Source of the DNA: Nostoc sp. RI_552
Lineage (GTDB): Bacteria > Cyanobacteriota > Cyanobacteriia > Cyanobacteriales > Nostocaceae
Direction: 5' to 3'
NCBI GenBank assembly: GCA_016124525.1
Contig: WGNO01000013.1
Coordinates: forward strand, 33,333 to 97,332
DNA length: 64,000 nt
Shown: positions 54,941 to 63,927 of the stretch, piece after piece
How the letters are laid out: every line of letters begins with the position of its first letter
Position numbering within the stretch: position 1 is the first letter of the stretch
The notes under the pieces: generated by a model
Database searches by the model: none
Told to the model about the DNA's origin: nothing
The model's input: the letters and a program-made list of their open reading frames with translations, nothing else
Translations under genes and position numbers: made by a program

Positions 54941-56017
54941 TTATTCCTTCTTCTCATCATCTTGCGGTTTAGGATATTCATCCCATTCGCATTTTTCAGA
55001 AAGTGTCAGCATCTTAATTTCTTGAACTAGATCAGAATGCTTCTCGTTGAATCTGAGGAATGTATCGGTTGCAACTAAGTTGTATATTTTTTCAACAGCT
55101 ACATTCATCGCCCTCTCTATACTATCAACAACAGTATTCGCTCGAGTCTTATAAGCAAAAGCATTTCTTCTTGGTCTGCTGTTGGTCGCTTGGTTTTGTT
55201 CACCATCTTCTGTTTTCTCCTTCTCGTCAGAAGGAGAAAATGGTTTTACTTGTTCTATTGCTGTTTCTATTGCATTTCGGACTTCTGAAGCTATATTAAT
55301 CTGTTGTGGAGCAGTGTCGCGGATGTATTGATTATAAATATTATTCAAGCGTTGTAATCTTTCTGTATCTGTCATGGTTGACTTTTGTTTTTGATAATCA
55401 GTCATGTCTTTTAAAAAATCAAAATTTTCCACTGAATATTCTTTCTCCATAAAGTCTCTAAAGATTGTTAACCTGCTTGTCTCTTCATTATTGAACATAA
55501 ATTTAAGTAAGGTAATTCTTGGTAACTCTTTTTTTCCGATATCTACTATTTTTTGGATATTGTTTCTGAGTGCTTTCAGGGCATCAATTCGTTTTGGATA
55601 TTCTGGGGGGACTGTTGGGTTTTGTAGATATTTATCAATTGATTCTAAAACTTTTCCTGCTTTCTCTAATCGGCCTTTTAATGTATTAGAGCCATGGAAT
55701 TCTCCCAAGGCATCAACTATGTTGTCATAATTAGTCTTACGGTGTAACCAGCCAGTTTTTCTTTTTCCTGCTATTTCTTCAAGTTCTGTTTTCCTGATTA
55801 TTTTTGCCCATATAGGGATAGTAGTTTTTGCAAAGCTAAACTGAAAGTTTCCTAATTGAGTAGATATTATAGTATTTTTAGACTCCAAACTAACTGGATA
55901 CACCGAAGCAGACTGATCAAAAATCACCTTCATCCCATTCAACAAAATCGGCTCATCTGAGAAAGCATAATTCAACCCAGATTGATGATTTGGAAATTGA
56001 CTTTGACGCTGATTCAT
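54941..56017 (-). CDS. Unknown helical protein of the LEQ-tag locus
   Basis: 358 residues, no membrane segment, family not recognised. A beta-type N-terminal region (about 20-75) is followed by long charged helices (ERLQRLNNIYNQYIRD, SEVRNAIETAIEQVKPF, ANTVVDSIERAMNVAVEKIYNLV) and a very acidic/basic tail ending PQDDEKKE. Its ATG lies 2 bases after the stop of the 726-aa gene, so translation is probably coupled. Confidence 0.7.
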   Translation of the reverse strand: MNQRQSQFPNHQSGLNYAFSDEPILLNGMKVIFDQSASVYPVSLESKNTIISTQLGNFQFSFAKTTIPIWAKIIRKTELEEIAGKRKTGWLHRKTNYDNIVDALGEFHGSNTLKGRLEKAGKVLESIDKYLQNPTVPPEYPKRIDALKALRNNIQKIVDIGKKELPRITLLKFMFNNEETSRLTIFRDFMEKEYSVENFDFLKDMTDYQKQKSTMTDTERLQRLNNIYNQYIRDTAPQQINIASEVRNAIETAIEQVKPFSPSDEKEKTEDGEQNQATNSRPRRNAFAYKTRANTVVDSIERAMNVAVEKIYNLVATDTFLRFNEKHSDLVQEIKMLTLSEKCEWDEYPKPQDDEKKE

Positions 56018-56019
56018 AA

Positions 56020-58200
56020 TTAATTACCTACTCCAATAAAATGAACAACAGCAGGCATAGGAAAATAAACTGCCCGTTCAACCAACGCCAACACCTGCCC
56101 ATTGCTGTTGGTTTGCCCTACCTGCTTGAGTAAAACACGCTGTAACTTAAACTCAGGATACACCCATAACCCCACCGTATCCCCCCTACGTCCTTGAAAC
56201 TCCACAGAATCACGAGCGCAATAGCTAAACTGTTCCTGGAACTCACAAGACAACAAAGCAGTTAATTGTGCCTTATCTAACAGAGGATAACTAGAAATTT
56301 GCCCCAACAACTCATTTAAACGATAAGGACTGAGAATTAAACCTGTTTTTAACTTACCTACTTCACGACTACCATATTCAGGTTCAATTTGCGTCACCGT
56401 TTCCATGCGAGCGTGATTGGTGCGTCCAGGTTCTAGGGCATAGTAATATTTACAGTCAAGGGTAGTCCGGCGAATATTATGGGCAAAATCCCCTTCCCAA
56501 ACCTTATGCCAATAAGGACGAAAAAGATTCACATCATTGAGGGGAATCACCTCTCCTGTTCCTTCAATGCGGTCAAAACAATATTCCCCCACTAAAGTGA
56601 TAAGCTCAGACATACTCGTTCCCAAGCGTTTTTTCTGGTTGGTTTTGCTAGATTTTGCCTGCCATACCAGCAGGGCACAAACCAAATATTCCTCATTAGC
56701 TTTGAGACTCCTCAGTCTTGGGGGAGATAATTTGGGAACAATAGACAAAGCACCAGAAGTAATATTTTCTAGACGATATTTCTCCTCAATCAATACCTCC
56801 AAGGTTGTAGGGTCTTTCACGAGAAGTTGTAAAATTCCCTTGGTAATAGTACGGGGAGTTTCCACCTCTAAGGGAAAAGCAATAGTTTGGTCTTGACGGT
56901 ACAATAGACGGGAACGTCCTTGCATCATCAAGGTATTTTGTTCGCTAAACTTCAGTTTGACGGATTCAACTCGTTCATAATCAGGAGTAGAACTGGGAGC
57001 AGAAAGCCCCACGCTTAAACCTTGCACCAGAGCATTAACTGTTTTGTCCCCGTCTTCTTCCATCAAAGAAAAAGCTTGGGTAATTTCTCGGTTCAAGTCA
57101 CCTCGAAAACTATGACTCGCATCCATCAAGCCATGAGTAATCAACCCCATGCGTTTACGCTCAGGGATATTATAATCCCTCAACATTCTTCTGGTTGGGG
57201 GAGTCATCACCTTTTCTAGTAAACCCATGAGAGAAGGCAAATTTGTCACCAAAGCTACGGGAATTGCCATTTCCTCCACATATTGGCTAGTGCTTGGGGA
57301 AACGCTTTTTGCAGTGGAAATAGAAGCTACAGAAGTTCCGGGGATTAGTTTCTGCTCTAAACTGAGTAAAGAATTGTTATTGTGACTAACTTTTCCATTA
57401 CCCACCACAGCTAAAGCACTAGCAGCTTGGTTAGTTTGTGCTGTTGCTAAACCTTGGGTGAGTTGTTGGAGTAAACTACCAAAGAGTTGAGCCGTCTGAG
57501 GATCTGAGGAAAGCTTTTTCACTACTTCAGGATGGTTGAAAATGGCTTGTACCTTAGCTGGGTCTGAAAGAATCTGCTGGGGAGAAGTATCCCCCGTTAA
57601 GATATCCAAAAGCCCCGGTATCGCTACATTAATCAATTGACTAGACCCAGGAATAAAGCTATCTGCCAATTTCCCAACAATGGGTGTTGCGGCTTTCAGT
57701 AAAGGTTTCAGTAAAGGAGCAGCAATTGTTTGAGCGACTTTCAGAATTCCACCCAAAAACATGGCAGAACTAACCGGTTGTACTTCGTTATAAGCAAAGG
57801 GAACGGTATCAACATGATGATTTTCCATAGCTGTTGCTTTGCTAAAGGACATTACAGAAGAAGGGTTACTCCCTGAATTTAGGGAACTTACTTTAATAAT
57901 TTCCGAGATGGCTGGACTTTCTCGTTGCTGGTTGCGGTAGCTGATAATTTGAATAGAGCGATTGTCGCGATCAAATTGCTGATGGGGAACTTCTAAAATT
58001 GTCCTCCCTAAGCTACTTTCACTCATAGGACCAATTAAAGCAGAAGTGAGCTTGGGGTTACTCAACACCTTAAACCCCTGAGAACGTTGTAATTCCTCAC
58101 TACCAATGGCATAAGTATAAAACCGATTCCCACCAATATCCACTTTAAATCGGCTTTTTACTCCATCATTATCTTGAAATCGCAGAATTGCTAGTGCCAT
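56020..58200 (-). CDS. Large unknown protein with an internal LEQ tag and hydrophobic helices
   Basis: 726 residues. Residues 1-105 form a beta-rich domain (LAILRFQDNDGVKSRFKVDI, GRTILEVPHQQFDRDNRSIQIISY). At about 147-205 there is a hydrophobic, glycine/proline-broken stretch (GGILKVAQTIAAPLLKPLLKAA, IPGLLDILTG) that could insert in a membrane or pack as a hairpin. NNNSLLSLEQKLI at 274-286 is the same tag as in the 622- and 814-aa proteins. The C-terminal 300 residues look beta-sandwich-like (SVKLKFSEQNTLMMQG, EEYLVCALLVW) and include several tryptophans and cysteines. Family unknown. A scaffold or shell-type component is my inference. Confidence 0.7.
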   Translation of the reverse strand: MALAILRFQDNDGVKSRFKVDIGGNRFYTYAIGSEELQRSQGFKVLSNPKLTSALIGPMSESSLGRTILEVPHQQFDRDNRSIQIISYRNQQRESPAISEIIKVSSLNSGSNPSSVMSFSKATAMENHHVDTVPFAYNEVQPVSSAMFLGGILKVAQTIAAPLLKPLLKAATPIVGKLADSFIPGSSQLINVAIPGLLDILTGDTSPQQILSDPAKVQAIFNHPEVVKKLSSDPQTAQLFGSLLQQLTQGLATAQTNQAASALAVVGNGKVSHNNNSLLSLEQKLIPGTSVASISTAKSVSPSTSQYVEEMAIPVALVTNLPSLMGLLEKVMTPPTRRMLRDYNIPERKRMGLITHGLMDASHSFRGDLNREITQAFSLMEEDGDKTVNALVQGLSVGLSAPSSTPDYERVESVKLKFSEQNTLMMQGRSRLLYRQDQTIAFPLEVETPRTITKGILQLLVKDPTTLEVLIEEKYRLENITSGALSIVPKLSPPRLRSLKANEEYLVCALLVWQAKSSKTNQKKRLGTSMSELITLVGEYCFDRIEGTGEVIPLNDVNLFRPYWHKVWEGDFAHNIRRTTLDCKYYYALEPGRTNHARMETVTQIEPEYGSREVGKLKTGLILSPYRLNELLGQISSYPLLDKAQLTALLSCEFQEQFSYCARDSVEFQGRRGDTVGLWVYPEFKLQRVLLKQVGQTNSNGQVLALVERAVYFPMPAVVHFIGVGN

Positions 58201-58224
58201 TATTAATTGCTCCCCCTCTGGATT

Positions 58225-59265
58225 TTATATACCATCAGTAGGAAGTTGTTGTGGCTGGGTTGCTGCACCTTGAGGAACTTGCCTTTCTCCCAAATCAAAA
58301 ATCTGAGTAAAGTTATCTAGTTTGAAATAATCTGATTTAAACTGAATTTCCACTGAGCCTTGGAGTTTCGCTGACAAATCTGCACTGGTTTCGCTAGTGG
58401 AAGCGGCAATACTAACCTGAGAAGTCCTCTCACTACTTGCTGTGAAACTTGATCTATTACCTCCCCAACCCCAAAATCCACCCCGAAATCCACTATGGGA
58501 AGCTGTTTGATTTAGTTTATCAACATTCTCTTTCCCCTGCTGGGTGATTTTTTCTTTTTCAGTGGTGGTGATTTTAAATTCCACATTAGCTTTAATCGTC
58601 CCTTTTTCAACTACTAAGCGGGATATACCCATCAATAAGGTTTCTCGTAGTAAGGTTCGACGCTCTTTTGCCATTGCCAATTTAGTATCTAAGATTTTGG
58701 CTTTGATTTCATCAGAAGGAATTTCTTGCCCATCTTTATATTTTATGGTTGGAAGATTTTGAACCGAGGAATCTGAGAAATTTTCATCTGGAAATGATAA
58801 TTGAAATTGGTTGTTATCTTGAACCAGACGATACATTGCTGATTCATCATCAATGTCATTAACAAATGAAGAAACTTCTCTTGTTGCTTCTTTAAGTAAA
58901 TTTCGATAAGCCTGCATTTGCCGTTCGTTGGCATCCAGATTGGCATCAAAAACCCCTGTCAGCAAATCTCGCACGAACCCAGGAAAGTCAACATCTCGTG
59001 CCGCATCAGCGATCAACCCTCCAGCTTGGTCTATGCGATCATTTTTTTGTTTCTTCAGTAAATCAGCAGCAGCAAACCCTCTAGCCAATTCACTTTGTTC
59101 AGACAAATTTTGTTGTTGGACTAAATTTTTTCGTTGCTCATCTACCACATTTTTATAAACTTGGAATTGCTCTCCCCGATTCAAACTTTGAAAAGACTGA
59201 GACTTAGAAAGAATAGAACGAGCTTTTTCCCTGGCTTGATTTTCCAAATCGTCATTAGTAGGCAT
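58225..59265 (-). CDS. Unknown protein of the LEQ-tag locus with Gly/aromatic-rich segment
   Basis: 346 residues. The N-terminal half is helical and charged (DDLENQAREKARSILSKSQS, GEQFQVYKNVVDEQRKNLVQ). Then FVRDLLTGVFDANLDANERQMQAYRNLLKEA is a conserved-looking helical block of a kind I associate with recurring uncharacterised bacterial proteins. A second part has a beta pattern and contains FRGGFWGWGGNRSSF, then serine/threonine-rich alternating strands (TSQVSIAASTSETSADLSAKLQGSVEIQF) that could form an amphipathic beta hairpin. No signal peptide. Gap to the 726-aa gene is 24 bases. Confidence 0.7.
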   Translation of the reverse strand: MPTNDDLENQAREKARSILSKSQSFQSLNRGEQFQVYKNVVDEQRKNLVQQQNLSEQSELARGFAAADLLKKQKNDRIDQAGGLIADAARDVDFPGFVRDLLTGVFDANLDANERQMQAYRNLLKEATREVSSFVNDIDDESAMYRLVQDNNQFQLSFPDENFSDSSVQNLPTIKYKDGQEIPSDEIKAKILDTKLAMAKERRTLLRETLLMGISRLVVEKGTIKANVEFKITTTEKEKITQQGKENVDKLNQTASHSGFRGGFWGWGGNRSSFTASSERTSQVSIAASTSETSADLSAKLQGSVEIQFKSDYFKLDNFTQIFDLGERQVPQGAATQPQQLPTDGI

Positions 59266-59382
59266 TGGATTTACTCCTGATAAATAATTAAATTTCTGTG
59301 ATTTTGACTTTTACCAGGGGTTACTTTTTCTTGTCACCAAGTAATATAATAACCCCTCTCAGTGTCAATGAGAAATAACTTC

Positions 59383-61125
59383 TTACCAGTTATCAAAATT
59401 ATCGTCCAAATCATCATCAAATTTATCATTAAAAGCATCAAAATGTGCTTGTCCTTTACCATTGAAAGAACTATCATTAGGATCTTGTAAGGAAGCCTGA
59501 GCGATAATCCAGGCTTCTGCTGCTTTGAGAAATGTTTTAAATTCTTCTTCTCTAACCATCGCTTCGTTGAAATTAGCAATCCACTGATATATCTTATTTC
59601 CTTCCACTGCCAAATCCCGCATTACAGAAGTTTGAACAGTCACACCTAAATCCTGTTTGGCTACGCTTTCAATTACGTTCCAAAGACTCTTGCGCCGACC
59701 GCCAAAATGGTTAATAATCTCTTCCATCTTCAGCAGTTCCATTGCTTCTTGCAAGTGGGCGTAGTCTTCAGTAACTTGCAAATGTGCCATCCCAGTCATG
59801 TATTCTGTCAAGTTGTACTGAAGATTTTTAACTGCTTGGTAAAGTTGAGAGCGTGAAGGTTGATTGTCTGCTTTTCCCATTCCTTCTTTCTTACTGATAT
59901 ATTGCGTTACTTCCGACATGAGAGCGTGCCAATACCGAGGGAAAACTGTATTGGGCATCATACTAGACAGAAGTTGACCGTTACCTCGATTCAGCACCCG
60001 CTTGTAGAGCATTGCCCGTTCTTCTGGTGTCGAGCGATCGCTCCGCAGTTTATGAAAACGATACAGTGCTGCCGCCGCTTTACCTTCAGGAATATCAAGC
60101 GCACCACTTGCCCAGCGCAACACCAAGGCATTAGCAACATCAAACACCCGCATTCCTTCACCGATATAGTAAATATAATCTAAAGCCCCAGCAGCCTTAA
60201 TATTAGCTGGAATAACTCCTTGTTGCTCGGTAGAATCAAAGACATCAACGGAAAAATCCCAATCAACTTGACTCCCTTTCTTGCGAGCCATATCAATGGG
60301 ATCATCTGCAACGTTGCTGCGTTTTAGTGCTTCATAATAAGAGAAAATGAAGTATTTGTCGTAATCCCCTGTTTTAAATTTATCATCATCAATCCTGATA
60401 CCTTGGCTAACGAGGATATCAAGCATTCCCTGCTGAATAATTGGAGTAAATAAGTTTTTCGGAAGAACTGTCCGCCGTTCTTGGTTTTTGTCCCCTTCAA
60501 TGAATAGTTGCAGATAGTAAGGAATATTCCCTACCTTATATAGACTGTTCAATAAATCTTGAATGCCTAGTTTTACCTGACCATCACGAATGTTAATACC
60601 CCGATTCATAGCCAGAGATGGAAGATGTTTCCATTGAGGATTTTCCGAATCAACTTTAGTCTGTAGATCAAATAAAACACGGGCTAAAAGATTAGAAAGG
60701 AAATATCGTTTTGGTGTGTCGCGAACATTTCGCACAACAGAGCTATAAAGTCCATCTAAATCATCTTTTGGAACCTTGTCTTTATCAATGGCGCAGTTAA
60801 TTATTAAGTAGGCATATATTTCGGGTGTGGATAACAGCAACTGATTAATGTCATCTAATCGAATTGCATTCAGGCGATGAGATAAATTTTCAATCAGTCC
60901 TGTTAAACCATCGCTAATAATTCTATCTTTAGCATAGGAAATAGCCTCCTCTTGTTCTGCCTTTGAATTGCCGAAGATATCTTCCTTTGTATCTTCTAGG
61001 GCAATCATGGCATAGCTATCAATTTTGGCTTTAGGTTTATCAATTCGCAGAGCTTCATCGACAACGTGAACTGTTGAGCCATTTATGGCCGTTATTTCTG
61101 AACCTATATTTTTGAAGACCATCAT
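59383..61125 (-). CDS. Unknown 580-residue protein of the LEQ-tag locus
   Basis: 580 residues, mostly helical, no membrane segment or signal; family not recognised. Conserved-looking blocks are GSTVHVVDEALRIDKPKAKID, GVIPANIKAAGALDYIYYIGEG, and RSDRSTPEERAMLYKRVLNRG. The extreme C-terminus is strongly acidic (FNDKFDDDLDDNFDNW), like a calcium- or partner-binding tail. TAGGAG lies 9 bases before the tandem ATGATG start. YIYYIG recurs in the neighbouring crystallin protein. By size it could be a structural subunit; no function is claimed. Confidence 0.7.
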   Translation of the reverse strand: MMVFKNIGSEITAINGSTVHVVDEALRIDKPKAKIDSYAMIALEDTKEDIFGNSKAEQEEAISYAKDRIISDGLTGLIENLSHRLNAIRLDDINQLLLSTPEIYAYLIINCAIDKDKVPKDDLDGLYSSVVRNVRDTPKRYFLSNLLARVLFDLQTKVDSENPQWKHLPSLAMNRGINIRDGQVKLGIQDLLNSLYKVGNIPYYLQLFIEGDKNQERRTVLPKNLFTPIIQQGMLDILVSQGIRIDDDKFKTGDYDKYFIFSYYEALKRSNVADDPIDMARKKGSQVDWDFSVDVFDSTEQQGVIPANIKAAGALDYIYYIGEGMRVFDVANALVLRWASGALDIPEGKAAAALYRFHKLRSDRSTPEERAMLYKRVLNRGNGQLLSSMMPNTVFPRYWHALMSEVTQYISKKEGMGKADNQPSRSQLYQAVKNLQYNLTEYMTGMAHLQVTEDYAHLQEAMELLKMEEIINHFGGRRKSLWNVIESVAKQDLGVTVQTSVMRDLAVEGNKIYQWIANFNEAMVREEEFKTFLKAAEAWIIAQASLQDPNDSSFNGKGQAHFDAFNDKFDDDLDDNFDNW

Positions 61126-61225
61126 ATGTATTTAACTCCTAAACAAATTACAACCCTTTGCGTCAAAATACCCTTAGAGCTTTATCAACAGGGGATTATG
61201 GTGCTAAAACACCTGTATCTACTGT

Positions 61226-62494
61226 CTAATTATCAGCTTCTGGATATATATTTGTCGAAACTGTGTTGGCATCATCAAAACCAAATAGCCTTTTAACAGA
61301 CTTCTCTAATTGATTAAAAACTATTCCTCTATTATTAGTTTCTGGTTCATCATGTGGTGAATCTATTGATAACCCAAATAACTTATCAAGAGCTTTGCTA
61401 TTTCTTTCGTAGAGTTTTCCTGATTGTTCCAGTTTTCTTTTCACTTCTTGACGAAGTTGCTCAATCTTCAACTTCTCCTGATTAGCTTGATGAATCAAGT
61501 AGTGATAATTTTTAATTAAGTTGATGATTGCTTCGTTGATTGATTCTTTGTTTTCGGTATCAAGATTACTTCCGCCTATATAGTAAATATATTCTAAGCT
61601 TTCCTTGATTGCTTCTATGCTTTTTTTGATTTCGTCTTCATTCTGACTCGTAAGTTCTTCTACACAAGGTGGATATTCAAAAGCTTCTAATATTTTCTTT
61701 ACCATTGTTTCACTATAAAAAAGATTTACTTTGTGACTCAACAGATCATAGTCTAAGTGCTTGGTTTCGTTGTGAAATACTCCCTCGATTTCGACTTTAA
61801 TATTGGAAAGTAATTGTCTAATTATGTTGATTCTTTCAATTGCTAATCCTGCAAATGTATCAGAATTAACTAAATACTCATCTACTGTATTAATCAATCC
61901 TTGAAATTTATCACCTGGTTCCAGAACCCTAATCCTTTGAATATATTGCTTTATTTCAGCTACAACATTTCCTAATACAGATTCTTTGGTAAGTAGTTTG
62001 GTTGATTGACTTATGAGGTCAATATTATCCAGTACTTGTTCTATAGATCGGCTTGTCCTGGAAGCACTAGTCATAACTACTTCTTGTTGCAGTGTGTTTA
62101 CATTATCTGTATCTATCTCGTTTAAATTCTGAATTCTTTCGATTAACCTGTCTCTCTCTGCTTCTGCATACTCTAGACTCTTTTTCATGTTGTCGAATTC
62201 AGATTCTTTTTTCAACAGTTCTGATATAGAACGAACCTTGATCGAAGAAACACGGTTATTCCAGTTATAATCAGAAAGATTATTACAGTCATGACCCATA
62301 ACTATGACATCTCCGCTGTAATTCTCATGTTCATAAAGAATAGCTATATAGCCAGATTTTACCTTCAGTGAAGAGATTCTCTCATTAAAATCTCCTTTGA
62401 TCAGTGACGTATCTTCCTGACCCACTAGATATTCTCTAGCTGATGCGTTGGGCTTTGTTTGATAATCCTTGATTTTGTAAACTGTCACTACCAT
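61226..62494 (-). CDS. Beta/gamma-crystallin domain plus coiled-coil protein
   Basis: 422 residues. Residues 1-95 form one beta/gamma-crystallin domain of two Greek-key motifs: ILYEHENYSGDVIVMGHDCNNLSDYNWNNRVSSIKV is the second. Both motifs end in the calcium-binding signature (N/D)(N/D)xx(S/T)S, as NERISS and NNRVSS. The rest is long charged helices (KKESEFDNMKKSLEYAEAER; LKIEQLRQEVKRKLEQSG), probably a coiled coil or helical bundle. No signal peptide, so calcium binding would be cytoplasmic unless the protein is exported another way. GGGAGA precedes the ATG. Confidence 0.78.
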   Translation of the reverse strand: MVVTVYKIKDYQTKPNASAREYLVGQEDTSLIKGDFNERISSLKVKSGYIAILYEHENYSGDVIVMGHDCNNLSDYNWNNRVSSIKVRSISELLKKESEFDNMKKSLEYAEAERDRLIERIQNLNEIDTDNVNTLQQEVVMTSASRTSRSIEQVLDNIDLISQSTKLLTKESVLGNVVAEIKQYIQRIRVLEPGDKFQGLINTVDEYLVNSDTFAGLAIERINIIRQLLSNIKVEIEGVFHNETKHLDYDLLSHKVNLFYSETMVKKILEAFEYPPCVEELTSQNEDEIKKSIEAIKESLEYIYYIGGSNLDTENKESINEAIINLIKNYHYLIHQANQEKLKIEQLRQEVKRKLEQSGKLYERNSKALDKLFGLSIDSPHDEPETNNRGIVFNQLEKSVKRLFGFDDANTVSTNIYPEADN

Positions 62495-62519
62495 AGTCTT
62501 TGATATCTCCCTTTAGAAG

Positions 62520-63824
62520 TTATTTGAAAGCAGAAAGTTTGTTATCTAGTAGTCTCAAAGCATCAATCAAATTTAACTTGCCAAACCCAGCCTTACGATC
62601 CTTAAACCGAGTATCAATCCGATCCGCCGTATGCTTGAGCAAATACTTGACTTGACTATCTGATAAACGCTCTCCTCGCTTTTGTAAAGCATAGGATTTG
62701 AGCATCGCCACAGCCCCAGCCACAAATGGCGAAGCATGAGAAGTTCCCGTGGAAAAAGCATAATCATTATCCAAATAGGTACTGTAAATATTTGTCCCTG
62801 GTGCTACCAAGTCCACCTTTCCGTAAGTAGAAAAATCTGCCATATTACCCAACTCATCCACTGCACCTACAGCAATCACATAGGGAAGTGATCCGGGATA
62901 GTATAATTCTTCTCTACCGTCATTTCCCGACGCGGCAACAATAGTTACTCCTCTGCGCTGTGCGTATTCTACCACCTCTTGGTGTGGTAATCCGCCTCCA
63001 GTGTTCTGAATGCCCAAACTCATATTGATCACATCAGATCCTTGGTCGATAGCCCACTTAATCCCAGAATTAATGTTATCTACCAAACCAGCCCCCACCC
63101 GTTTACTCCCTCGCTTCATCGCTCCCAAGACACGCACGGGTAAAATTCGGCACTTAGGTACAACTCCCACAGGCATTCGCGCACCTTGGGCTGCAATAAT
63201 TCCAGCTACATGAGTTCCATGACCAACTTCATCCTCTGGGTCTTCGTCATAACCAAGAAAATCCCCTACAAATTTACCAGCCCCGTCAATAATATTAACA
63301 AAATCGTATCCTGGCAGCAAAGTATCTTCATATTCAGAATGATTCAGATGGACACCAGTGTCTAGAATTGCCACCGTAATTTCAGGATGACCCTGAGTAA
63401 ATAATTGGTGTGCTTCATTTAAGTGAATTGACTGGCGCGATCGCAAATCAGTAGTGACACTCATCTGTGCAGACCGCATCGCTGGTAGTTCAGCCTGACC
63501 AATTTCGCCAATATTTACCGACTCCACGATGGGAAGGAGGGAAATTTCCTGGATTAGTTTTGGGGGTATATGACTGTCTCGTTGCAAGATCAATCTATAG
63601 ATGCGATTGAGACCACTAGCCAACTCAGCCTGATTCCAATCTTGATGTGCAGGCTGATATTCTTGTGTAACCCACACTGGAATATTGTAATTGGAAAAAA
63701 TTGCATCTATCTGAGGGTGTATTTTAGCGCTTGCCACAGCTTTATCTAGGATTAAATGCTGCCAGTGCGGCAGCATTTTGGAAAGAGCTGGGCTTTTAAA
63801 TTTGAGTTTTATATGGGATTTCAT
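62520..63824 (-). CDS. Subtilisin-like serine protease (S8) without signal peptide
   Basis: 434 residues. The S8 triad is complete: VAILDTGVHLNHSEY (Asp), EDEVGHGTHVAGII (His) and FSTGTSHASPFVAGAVA (Ser), with the oxyanion asparagine in VAASGNDG. Residues 1-135 resemble an inhibitor-like propeptide (LILQRDSHIPPKLIQEISLLPIVESVNIG). No hydrophobic signal sequence is present, so it would act inside the cell or leave by a non-Sec route. It is the most upstream gene of the locus seen here. Processing of the tagged neighbours is a plausible but untested role. Confidence 0.9.
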   Translation of the reverse strand: MKSHIKLKFKSPALSKMLPHWQHLILDKAVASAKIHPQIDAIFSNYNIPVWVTQEYQPAHQDWNQAELASGLNRIYRLILQRDSHIPPKLIQEISLLPIVESVNIGEIGQAELPAMRSAQMSVTTDLRSRQSIHLNEAHQLFTQGHPEITVAILDTGVHLNHSEYEDTLLPGYDFVNIIDGAGKFVGDFLGYDEDPEDEVGHGTHVAGIIAAQGARMPVGVVPKCRILPVRVLGAMKRGSKRVGAGLVDNINSGIKWAIDQGSDVINMSLGIQNTGGGLPHQEVVEYAQRRGVTIVAASGNDGREELYYPGSLPYVIAVGAVDELGNMADFSTYGKVDLVAPGTNIYSTYLDNDYAFSTGTSHASPFVAGAVAMLKSYALQKRGERLSDSQVKYLLKHTADRIDTRFKDRKAGFGKLNLIDALRLLDNKLSAFK

Positions 63825-63927
63825 TCCCTTTCAATAGGCGACTGATTATATATGATTATACCAGAAATGTTGAATGTCGTTACAAAACTTTACATAGTTA
63901 GATATAGTAGTCCTATCAAAGGTGAAA
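63825..63927. promoter_or_regulatory. Divergent promoter region of the LEQ-tag locus
   Basis: About 100 AT-rich bases between the protease start and a possible plus-strand gene. CCAGAAATGTTGAATG at 63855-63870 resembles the MITE terminus (CAGAAATGTTGA) without the rest of the element. Direct -10/-35 elements cannot be assigned with confidence. Confidence 0.35.

Noticed and set aside
48870..63824. Interpretation of the unknown locus as a contractile injection system or type VI secretion cluster
   Set aside because: No sheath, tube, baseplate, spike or AAA+ ATPase gene was recognised in the window. A remote relationship cannot be excluded without structure searches.
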